Part shown: in pieces, positions 1 to 4,172 of the stretch | Layout of the letters: each line of letters opens with the position of its first letter | Numbering within the stretch: the stretch's first letter is position 1 | Assembly (NCBI GenBank): GCA_031277445.1 | Contig: JAITMH010000049.1 | Span: 1-6,190, forward strand | DNA: 6,190 bases | Direction of reading: 5' to 3' | Source: Burkholderiales bacterium | GTDB taxonomy: Bacteria; Pseudomonadota; Gammaproteobacteria; Burkholderiales; Casimicrobiaceae | Made by a program: the position numbers and the translations under genes | Notes under the pieces: generated by a model | Seen by the model: only the letters and a program-made list of their open reading frames with translations | Told to the model about the DNA's origin: nothing | Databases searched by the model: none

Positions 1-42
1 AAGCGAAGCGCCATCCGGGAACCTTCTCAGGCGCGAAGCGCC
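1..42. repeat. Truncated REP-like palindrome plus a small hairpin
   Basis: Positions 1-21 are identical to 779-799, the right part of the complete palindrome at 771-799. The element therefore enters from the left and is cut by the window edge. The 10-mer GCGAAGCGCC occurs at 3-12, again at 33-42, and a third time at 781-790. Positions 30-42 form a perfect 5-bp stem (GGCGC/GCGCC) with a GAA loop. The stretch to 58 holds no gene, only a short T-run at 54-59 that overlaps the end of the vapC-type gene. The repeat is seen directly; calling it REP-like is inference from its size, palindromic form and recurrence. Confidence 0.6.
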
Positions 43-58
43 GCTAATCTTGCTTTTT

Positions 59-454
59 TCAACTAACGAATACCATTCCTTCAATTCTTGAAGCTTTGCG
101 ATCAAAGGTCGCCGTGTGGTTGCATCCCGCATGATGGCCACTACGCTCAATCAGGCAATCAGAAAAATCGACGTTTGTTGTAGAAAAGATTCTAAGCGCT
201 TGCTGAACGGCAATGGAATTCTCTACAACGAGTTCTTTCGTTTTCAGCAACGTGTCGATCACGTTAACAATTTCTTCCTTATCGGATTCATAGCAACTTT
301 CCAGAACCCATACGAGTTCAATAATACCGATCAAGCTGACAAAGCCGGGTTTCTCGGAAGTAAACGCTTCGATGAGATTGGTCGCTTGGGCAGATTGTTT
401 CTTGTCATCCTGCGCGATATAACGGATCAGAACATTGGTGTCGAGGCCAATCAT
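59..454 (-). CDS. vapC: Type II toxin, PIN-domain ribonuclease (VapC family)
   Basis: A 131-residue, full-length PIN-domain protein. The four acidic residues expected of the metal-binding active site are visible: D5 in the opening DTNVLIRY motif, E46 in the IIELVWVL helix, D99 in DFSDCLI and D118 in TFDRKA. VapC proteins are Mg2+-dependent endoribonucleases that usually cleave tRNA or rRNA and slow growth; the RNA target here cannot be read from sequence. The ATG (452-454) overlaps the TGA of the upstream antitoxin gene in an ATGA junction. An AGAGG (minus strand, plus 464-468) lies about 9 nt before the start, so translation is probably coupled to the antitoxin. The module ends in repeat DNA with no obvious terminator. 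Family is secure; activity is inferred. Confidence 0.9.
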   Translation of the reverse strand: MIGLDTNVLIRYIAQDDKKQSAQATNLIEAFTSEKPGFVSLIGIIELVWVLESCYESDKEEIVNVIDTLLKTKELVVENSIAVQQALRIFSTTNVDFSDCLIERSGHHAGCNHTATFDRKASRIEGMVFVS

Positions 455-690
455 CTTCCGGCACCTCTGGCGGCGATGGCGGCGTTCATGTTTTCGATGC
501 TTACCGGTTTCCGGGGCTTTCTGACCAGGCCTTTCAATCGTTGAACCGGGAAATTGGCGGAAACGATAGCAAATGCGTCTTTTTCGAGTTCAACAAAACC
601 CACCCGATCCCCTTGTTTCAAGCTCAAAGCAGACCGAATTTCTACGGGGATGGTGACTTGCCCTTTTGATGTCATCTGGCTGGTTCTCAT
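451..690 (-). CDS. vapB: Type II antitoxin, AbrB/MazE/SpoVT fold (VapB-type)
   Basis: A 79-residue protein. Residues about 5-48 show the swapped-hairpin AbrB-type DNA-binding domain, with the hallmark TSKGQVTIPVEIR followed by L.KQGDRVGF. The C-terminal tail, about residues 50-79 (LKGLVRKPRKPVSIENMNAAIA), matches the segment that in this family wraps into the PIN toxin groove and blocks it. ATG at 690 is preferred because GGAG (minus strand, plus 698-701) sits 7 nt upstream; M6 is a weaker alternative. It is the first gene of a two-gene operon and overlaps the toxin gene by 4 bp. As with relatives, it should bind its own promoter, alone and more tightly with toxin. A matching 9-bp inverted repeat lies just upstream at 702-744. 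Confidence 0.9.
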   Translation of the reverse strand: MRTSQMTSKGQVTIPVEIRSALSLKQGDRVGFVELEKDAFAIVSANFPVQRLKGLVRKPRKPVSIENMNAAIAARGAGR

Positions 691-701
691 GGCGAAGCTC
701 C

Positions 702-744
702 AAGTATTACGTTACATCTTATATCATACCATACAGTAATACTT
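702..744 (-). promoter_or_regulatory. vapBC-type promoter with flanking inverted-repeat operator
   Basis: AAGTATTAC (702-710) and GTAATACTT (736-744) are perfect 9-bp inverted repeats separated by 25 bp. On the minus strand a good -10 hexamer, TATGAT (plus 723-728), lies between them. A weaker -35, TTGCCC, is about 18 bp further upstream (plus about 747-752). Start of transcription would fall near 715, leaving a short leader before the GGAG at 698-701. Arms on both sides of the -10 suit cooperative binding by two AbrB-fold dimers of the antitoxin. The repeat is seen; the regulator is inferred. Confidence 0.65.
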
Positions 745-770
745 TGGGGCAAAGACAAACCTTGCAACAA

Positions 771-799
771 GCCCGGATAAGCGAAGCGCCATCCGGGAA
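771..799. repeat. REP-like extragenic palindrome
   Basis: CCCGGAT (772-778) and ATCCGGG (791-797) form a perfect 7-bp stem around a 12-nt centre, itself foldable as GCG/CGC (781-783/787-789). The same sequence from 779 to 799 occurs in direct orientation at 1-21, on the other side of the vapBC-type pair. Palindromes with this CCGGAT...ATCCGG outline are a common class of dispersed extragenic element in Proteobacteria. No transposase is visible in the window. Confidence 0.7.
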
Positions 800-815
800 T
801 CGTTCTTTATCGTGC

Positions 816-850
816 TTGCAATTTTACCTGAACAGGTATAAACTGTACTC
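816..850 (+). promoter_or_regulatory. Promoter and palindromic operator of the higBA-type operon
   Basis: TACCTG (825-830), AA, CAGGTA (833-838) is a perfect 6-bp-arm palindrome, the size expected for a dimeric XRE-family repressor such as the HigA-type protein encoded downstream. It lies between a TTGCAA -35 (816-821) and a TATAAA -10 (837-842). The 15-bp spacing is short. Binding here would occlude RNA polymerase. The -10 ends only 8 nt before the toxin ATG, so the predicted transcript begins at or within about 3 nt of the start codon. The palindrome is seen directly; promoter assignment is inference. Confidence 0.6.
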
Positions 851-1228
851 ATGGCTGATAAGGAAAAACCTCTCAAATGGATTGCCAGCAGCTACAAAGA
901 CTTGATGGCGCTTCCGCTCAATGTGCGAAAGTTTTTCGGTCACGCTCTGGACTTCGCACAACGTGGCGGTCAACACAACGCAGCGAAGGCGCTCAAGGGT
1001 TTTGGCGGCGCTGGCGTATTAGAGGTTATCGAGAACGATGCCGATGGCACCTACCGAGCAGTCTATACGGTGAAATTCGTGGAAGCGGTGTTCGTCTTGC
1101 ACTGCTTCCAGAAGAAAAGTAAGAGCGGAACCGCCACGCCGAAAGAAGACATGGACCTTATCCACACTCGTCTAAGGACGGCCGAGGCAATGGCACAGGA
1201 GCTACGAAATGCGCAAACAAATCATTAA
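851..1228 (+). CDS. higB: Type II toxin, HigB/RelE-like (phage Gp49-like family)
   Basis: A 125-residue protein of the RelE/ParE superfamily, Gp49-like branch (COG4679 type). The family signature is clear: AKALKGFGGAGVLEV (about residues 45-59), then GTYRAVYTVKF (66-76), then FVLHCFQKKSKSGTATPKED (81-100) with the basic cluster. Members are usually ribosome-dependent mRNA interferases; that activity is inferred. The start at 851 fits the usual family N-terminus (EKPLKWI shortly after Met). There is no Shine-Dalgarno at normal distance, and the likely -10 is so close that the mRNA may be leaderless. Its 3' end overlaps the antitoxin gene by 20 bp. Toxin-first order is typical of HigBA. Confidence 0.88.
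   Translation: MADKEKPLKWIASSYKDLMALPLNVRKFFGHALDFAQRGGQHNAAKALKGFGGAGVLEVIENDADGTYRAVYTVKFVEAVFVLHCFQKKSKSGTATPKEDMDLIHTRLRTAEAMAQELRNAQTNH
1197..1201 (+). promoter_or_regulatory. Strong ribosome binding site of the HigA-type antitoxin gene
   Basis: AGGAG ends 7 nt before the ATG at 1209 and lies inside the toxin coding sequence. It fixes the antitoxin start, giving a 20-bp overlap with the toxin gene. The other in-register landmark, an ATG at 1228 immediately after the toxin stop, is in a different frame. The toxin gene has no equivalent site, so antitoxin should be translated more efficiently. Confidence 0.75.
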
Positions 1229-1544
1229 TGGCGTCGAAGTTTGGCACGGCTCAAACAACGTTTTCGCCGATCTTGGGCTACCGAATGCCGACAAGCTCAA
1301 GATCAAATCGGGGTTGGTCATAGAGATCATGCAGGCGATGCGCGCCCTCGGAATGACACAACAGGAGGCCGCCAAACGCATGGGCATTTCGCAAGCAAAA
1401 GTCTCGTGCATGATGCGTGGCGACTTCACCAACCTGTCCGAACGCAAATTGATGGATTGCCTGAATCGCCTCGGTTACGATATCGAAATCAGAGTACGAC
1501 CAACAACCGAACCGGTCGGACATCTGACGCTCGCAACTGTTTGA
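1209..1544 (+). CDS. higA: Type II antitoxin, XRE-family HTH (HigA-like, HTH_37 type)
   Basis: A 111-residue protein with a central helix-turn-helix. GMTQQEAAKRMGISQAKVSCMMRG (residues 48-71) gives the two HTH helices, followed by NLSERKLMDCLNRLGYDIEI, the conserved tail of this small XRE antitoxin group (COG5606 type). Members bind and neutralise the Gp49-like toxin encoded just before them and repress the shared promoter. Translation is driven by the AGGAG at 1197-1201. The gene ends with TGA at 1544, three bases before a hairpin with a T-run. The C-terminal residues after about 97 look unstructured. Assignment rests on both the motif and the toxin partner upstream. Confidence 0.88.
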   Translation: MRKQIINGVEVWHGSNNVFADLGLPNADKLKIKSGLVIEIMQAMRALGMTQQEAAKRMGISQAKVSCMMRGDFTNLSERKLMDCLNRLGYDIEIRVRPTTEPVGHLTLATV

Positions 1545-1546
1545 TG

Positions 1547-1582
1547 GCGCATTCTGCGCCGCGCAGAATGACGCTAATTTTT
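1547..1582 (+). terminator. Probable rho-independent terminator of the higBA-type operon
   Basis: CATTCTGCGC (1550-1559) and GCGCAGAATG (1561-1570) are perfect inverted copies, realistically an 8-bp stem with a 5-nt loop. Past a bulged A (1571) the stem can extend by GCG/CGC (1547-1549/1572-1574). Five Ts follow at 1578-1582. It starts 2 nt after the antitoxin stop codon. The same hairpin begins the dispersed repeat copy at 1550-1650, so the terminator appears to be part of that repeat. On the minus strand no T-run follows, so it should not serve hemH. Confidence 0.6.
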
Positions 1583-1650
1583 CGTGGCTTCCGTGTTTTT
1601 CGTGGTTAACGCTTTTTTCTCCGTGCCTCCACGTGAGCGTTTCTTCGTGA
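1550..1650. repeat. Composite dispersed repeat, copy 1 (between higA and hemH)
   Basis: This element aligns with 2957-3060 in direct orientation. From 1581-1650 against 2991-3060 I count 57 of 70 identical bases, and the preceding GCGCAGAATGACG block is identical. It consists of a hairpin ending in GAATGACG, a T-tract, and degenerate short units of the form TTCGTGG/TTCGTG/TTTTTCGTGG joined to GTTAACG. The last third is the most diverged. It fills the whole gap between higA and the hemH stop. Spurious small ORFs run through it; I see no credible gene. Confidence 0.75.
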
Positions 1651-2733
1651 CTAAAAAATCCGCCCGCCTTCCGCAAGCATCGGCGCCCCCTGCGGTTTCA
1701 GCGTCCCTCGCAATTCCGGCATCAAAATTTCGACCATCGCCGAAATCCAGGGCGGGAAGTCGTTGAGGCACGGGATCAGGCAAAATTCGCCGCCACCGTT
1801 TTTCTGGAAAACTTCTTTTCCGCCGATGCCGATTTCTTCAATCGTTTCCAGGCAGTCGGAGACGAAACCCGGGCACACCACATCAACCCGGCGCAGCTTT
1901 TTTTTGCCCAGCGCTGCCAGAACATCGAAGGTGTAGGGTTGCAGCCATTGCGAGCGGCCAAAGCGCGATTGAAACGATATCGTCCAACTTTCTTTTTTCA
2001 AGCCGAGTTGCGCCGCGAGGATTTGCGCTGTGCGGCAGCATTCGTCGTAATAAGGATCGCCGTCTTTCCGTGTCTGTTCAGGTGCGCCATGGAACGACAT
2101 CACCAAACGTTCTGTGAATCCTTCGCGTTGCCAATATTTTCGTATCCGCTCTTTCAATGCGTCAATGTAAGCCGGATGGTCGGCGTAGGAGCCGATCATT
2201 TTCAATGCCGGAACGAAGCGCCGCCGCTGCAAACAAGCTGCGACAGCATCAAAGGAACTGCCTGTCGTACTCGCCGCATACTGCGGGTACAGCGGCAACA
2301 CCAGCAACGAAGCGCATCCTTGTTGACGTAACGTTTCGATAGCTCGCGCCACTGACGGGCGACCGTACCGCATTCCCATTTCCACGACAACGCTATCGGC
2401 AGGGAGTCCTTCTTTTTTGAGCGCTTCGCCGAGGTAACCTTGCAACATGTCGCGCTGGGTTTGCGTATGCACGAGCAACGGCGATCCTTCGCGTGTCCAT
2501 ATTTGGCGGTATTTCTCCGCGGATTTCGCCGGTCGCGTCCGCAGGATGACCCCGTGTAATATCGGTTTCCACAGCCAGCGCGGTGTTTCGATCACACGCG
2601 GGTCGCTCAGAAATTCGGCCAGATAGCGACGCACCGCCGGTGTGGTCGGCGCATCGGGCGTTCCCATGTTGATCAGCAGAACGCCGATTCGGGAAGGCGT
2701 GACGGAAGAAGGTTCAGGAAGGTAATGCTTCAT
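1651..2733 (-). CDS. hemH: Ferrochelatase
   Basis: A 360-residue, full-length ferrochelatase, which inserts Fe2+ into protoporphyrin IX as the last step of protoheme synthesis; bacterial forms are cytosolic or membrane-associated. Visible motifs: INMGTPDAPT (21-30), LSDPRVIE (42-49), LPLYPQYAASTTGS (146-159), the signature LVMSFHGAPEQTRKDGDPYYDEC (210-232) with catalytic His215, FQSRFGRSQWLQPYT (254-268), and CPGFVSDCLETIEEI (287-301) with conserved acidic Glu296. The start at 2733 (MKHYLPEP) matches the typical betaproteobacterial N-terminus, although no good Shine-Dalgarno precedes it. The gene follows hrcA on the same strand after 338 bp of repeat DNA and is bracketed by two direct copies of a ~90-bp repeat. 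Nothing appears truncated. Confidence 0.97.
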   Translation of the reverse strand: MKHYLPEPSSVTPSRIGVLLINMGTPDAPTTPAVRRYLAEFLSDPRVIETPRWLWKPILHGVILRTRPAKSAEKYRQIWTREGSPLLVHTQTQRDMLQGYLGEALKKEGLPADSVVVEMGMRYGRPSVARAIETLRQQGCASLLVLPLYPQYAASTTGSSFDAVAACLQRRRFVPALKMIGSYADHPAYIDALKERIRKYWQREGFTERLVMSFHGAPEQTRKDGDPYYDECCRTAQILAAQLGLKKESWTISFQSRFGRSQWLQPYTFDVLAALGKKKLRRVDVVCPGFVSDCLETIEEIGIGGKEVFQKNGGGEFCLIPCLNDFPPWISAMVEILMPELRGTLKPQGAPMLAEGGRIF

Positions 2734-2833
2734 GATGAGCAGTCGTGTTAACTATCGCAAAAAATATTTTAACCGCAAAGAACGCAAAGAGCACAAAGAA
2801 ATTCTCACGCGAAGGCGCGAAGAACATGAAGCC

Positions 2834-2866
2834 CCCTTCAAGGGTAGGGTTGGGGTGGGGATGGGG
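2834..2866 (+). repeat. G-rich tract with quadruplex potential
   Basis: After a CCCTT-C-AAGGG mini-palindrome (2834-2844), the plus strand carries five runs of three or four Gs at 2842-2844, 2847-2849, 2852-2855, 2857-2860 and 2863-2866, with loops of 1-2 bases. This satisfies the usual G3+N1-7 rule for an intramolecular G-quadruplex. For hemH and hrcA, both on the minus strand, the G-rich strand is the template. Similar C/G-run sequences are a recurring intergenic repeat type in Proteobacteria. Confidence 0.65.
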
Positions 2867-2870
2867 TTCT

Positions 2871-2908
2871 TCTGGATTGCTTCGTCACTTTCGCTCCTCG
2901 CAATGACG
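2871..2908. repeat. Hairpin module with GGATTGC...GCAATGACG edges
   Basis: ATTGC (2876-2880) and GCAAT (2900-2904) pair across 19 nt, and the module ends in the AATGACG also found in the two other hairpin modules (1568-1573, 2976-2982). The reverse-complement form, starting CGTCATTGCGAGGAGCG, is a widespread intergenic repeat type that I recognise from many environmental bacterial genomes. It directly precedes arm A'. Confidence 0.6.
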
Positions 2909-2952
2909 CATTTTTCTTTGCGCTCTTTGCGTTCTTTTCGGTTAATTTTTTT

Positions 2953-3060
2953 CTGGATTCTGCGACTTCGCGCAGAATGACGGTCATTTTTTCGTGGCTT
3001 TCGTGTTTTTCGTGGTTAACGGTTTTTTCTTCGCGTCTTCGCGTGAGATATTCTTTGCGG
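2953..3060. repeat. Composite dispersed repeat, copy 2 (hairpin, T-tract, tandem units)
   Basis: ATTCTGCG (2957-2964) and CGCAGAAT (2971-2978) form a perfect 8-bp stem with a 6-nt loop, then GACGGTC and six Ts (2987-2992). The rest aligns with 1581-1650 (57/70 identical). The element runs into the last bases before the hrcA stop at 3072. No plus-strand gene ends here, so the terminator-like look is probably incidental to the repeat rather than functional in this place. Confidence 0.7.
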
Positions 3061-3071
3061 TTCCTTTGGCG

Positions 3072-4100
3072 CTACAACGATTGCGCCTGCTGCGTCAGCA
3101 CATTGGACAGCAATCGTGCCGTCACATCGACAATCGGAATGACCCGTTCGTACGCCATCCGTGTCGGCCCGATCACGCCCATCGTCCCCATCACTTGTCC
3201 ATCAACGGTGTATGGCGCGGTGACGACGCTGCATTCGTCGAGCGGCATCATGCCGGCTTCGGCGCCGATATAAATATGCACGCCATCGGCGTTTTGCGAC
3301 GTGTCGAGCAGGTGCAACAACGATGTTTTCTTTTCAAACACGTCGAACAAGCGGCGTAATTGTTCCATCCGGTCGGAAAAATCTTCGGCGTCCAGCAGGT
3401 TTTTTTCACCGGCCACCACCGCTTCCGTTTCCCGCAAAACATTTTCGCTCAAATCAATTGCGGTGTTCATCAGCGCCGCGATGTCTTCGCGCAAGGTTTT
3501 CAGTTCATCGGAAAGTCGCAACCGAATCGTCGGGAACGGCACACCGGCAAAATGGTGGTTGAAGAAATTGGACGCTTCCGTCAGCTCGCTTTGAGCGTAA
3601 TCCTGTTGCGGCTGCAAAATGCGGTTTTGCACATCGCCTTCGGGAGCGACCACGATGAGCAGGATGCGCCGTTCGGACAAACGCAGAAATTCCAGATGCC
3701 GAAACGCCGCTTCCCGTCGCTTCGGTGTCATCACCACGCCGGCAAAATGCGACAGTTGCGACAGCAGGTTCGCCGCGTTCGCAATCAGTTGTTGCGGTCG
3801 GGCATCCATTTGCAGTTCATTTTCAAGCCGCCTGACTTCCTGCTGTTCAAGCGGTTTGACCACCATCAAACTATCGACAAAAAAACGGTAGCCGCGTGCC
3901 GTCGGAATGCGCCCCGCCGAGGTATGCGGGCTGGCGATGAAACCCATCTCCTCAAGGTCGGCCATCACATTGCGAACGGTCGCAGGGGACAAATCCAGCC
4001 CCGACTGCCGCGTCAGCACACGCGATCCCACCGGTTGCCCGTCGGCAACATAGAGGTCAATCAGCGTTTTCAGAAGGTGGGTGGCGCGTGGTTCAAGCAT
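3072..4100 (-). CDS. hrcA: Heat-inducible transcription repressor HrcA
   Basis: A 342-residue, full-length HrcA, the repressor that binds CIRCE operators at chaperone genes and depends on GroEL for active folding. The N-terminal winged helix spans about residues 1-75 and carries SPATVRNVMADLEEMGFI (38-55) and PHTSAGRIPTARGYRFFVD (58-76), the family hallmark. The C-terminal segment GVIGPTRMAYERVIPIVDVTARLLS (308-332) is equally diagnostic. The open frame continues upstream to 4289, but start 4100 (MLEPRATHLLKTL) matches the family N-terminus; the longer version would overlap nadK by 117 bp. No Shine-Dalgarno precedes 4100. A TACAAT -10 ends 6 nt before the ATG, suggesting a leaderless mRNA. 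Confidence 0.96.
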   Translation of the reverse strand: MLEPRATHLLKTLIDLYVADGQPVGSRVLTRQSGLDLSPATVRNVMADLEEMGFIASPHTSAGRIPTARGYRFFVDSLMVVKPLEQQEVRRLENELQMDARPQQLIANAANLLSQLSHFAGVVMTPKRREAAFRHLEFLRLSERRILLIVVAPEGDVQNRILQPQQDYAQSELTEASNFFNHHFAGVPFPTIRLRLSDELKTLREDIAALMNTAIDLSENVLRETEAVVAGEKNLLDAEDFSDRMEQLRRLFDVFEKKTSLLHLLDTSQNADGVHIYIGAEAGMMPLDECSVVTAPYTVDGQVMGTMGVIGPTRMAYERVIPIVDVTARLLSNVLTQQAQSL

Positions 4101-4121
4101 TTTGACATTGTACCGTGCTAA
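4094..4121 (-). promoter_or_regulatory. hrcA promoter -10 with degenerate CIRCE-like site
   Basis: On the minus strand TACAAT (plus 4107-4112) is a near-consensus -10, 6 nt before the hrcA ATG; no matching -35 is evident. It is embedded in a partial match to CIRCE (TTAGCACTC-N9-GAGTGCTAA). The left half, TTAGCACGG (plus 4113-4121), matches 7 of 9; the right half, AAATGCTTG, matches 5 of 9, with a 10-base instead of 9-base spacer. A second inverted repeat, GACATT (4104-4109) / AATGTC (4120-4125), overlaps it. Autorepression by HrcA would fit, but the match is weak. Confidence 0.35.
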
Positions 4122-4172
4122 TGTCCCGCGATCCCTGTACGGTTGGGGGCAAAAGTATGAAATAATCGGAGC

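Larger units (their letters stand above)
2769..2945. repeat. 33-bp inverted repeat, arms A and A'
   Basis: Arm A (2769-2801) begins TTAACCGCAAAGAACGC and is made of imperfect 9-10-base units (CGCAAAGAA, CGCAAAGAG, CACAAAGAA). Its reverse complement recurs at 2913-2945 with 31 of 33 bases matching by my count. The arms are 111 bp apart and enclose the G-rich tract and one hairpin module. The repeat is read directly from the sequence; the origin by inverted insertion of the same dispersed unit is inference. Confidence 0.8.
2803..3048. repeat. 22-bp inverted repeat, arms B and B'
   Basis: Arm B (2803-2824, beginning TCTCACGCGAAGG) is the reverse complement of 3027-3048 with one mismatch in 22. 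Beyond B', TTCTTTGCGGTT (3051-3062) matches the reverse complement of parts of arm A, as if several tandem units had been lost from the right-hand copy. Together arms A and B (2769-2824) have counterparts at both A' and B', so the left block has inverted partners at two places in the same gap. Confidence 0.75.
2734..3071. repeat. Repeat-mosaic intergenic region between hemH and hrcA
   Basis: The 338-bp gap is built almost wholly of repeat modules. In plus-strand order they are: a perfect AAAATATTTT palindrome (2761-2770); arm A (2769-2801); arm B (2803-2824); a G-rich tract (2834-2866); hairpin module with AATGACG edge (2871-2908); arm A' (2913-2945); a second AATGACG hairpin (2953-2983); and the T-rich composite repeat containing arm B' (2984-3060). 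Short ORFs here have translations made of repeated charged or aromatic units and are not credible genes. No clear promoter for hemH is visible, so hemH may depend on hrcA transcription or on the AT-rich 2761-2770 stretch. Confidence 0.75.

Noticed and set aside
30..59. Hairpin GGCGC-GAA-GCGCC plus six Ts as a plus-strand terminator
   Set aside because: Eleven bases separate the stem from the T-run, and no plus-strand gene is visible to the left; the hairpin is better read as part of the repeat debris.
116..544. 142-residue plus-strand frame across the vapBC-type pair
   Set aside because: It is antisense to two overlapping genes with intact family motifs and has no motif of its own.
1278..1676. 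132-residue minus-strand frame antisense to higA
   Set aside because: It opens in the hemH 3' end, runs through the composite repeat (NHEKHGSHEK) and then antisense to a clear XRE gene; no family features.
2732..2980. 82-residue plus-strand frame in the hemH-hrcA gap
   Set aside because: Its translation is made of repeat-derived units (RKERKEHKE, SLRSLRSFR) from the repeat modules; there is no Shine-Dalgarno and no domain.
2761..3060. CRISPR-like array
   Set aside because: The repeats are degenerate 7-10-base units and inverted arms, without regular direct repeats and unique spacers, and no cas gene is present.
4102..4107. Perfect TTGACA on the plus strand as a nadK -35
   Set aside because: At 16-18 bp spacing the sequence is GC-rich with no -10, and it lies over the hrcA start; treated as chance.
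3360..4121. 253-residue plus-strand frame antisense to hrcA
   Set aside because: It is a shadow of a securely identified gene; the composition is Arg/Gln/His-rich and no domain is recognisable.
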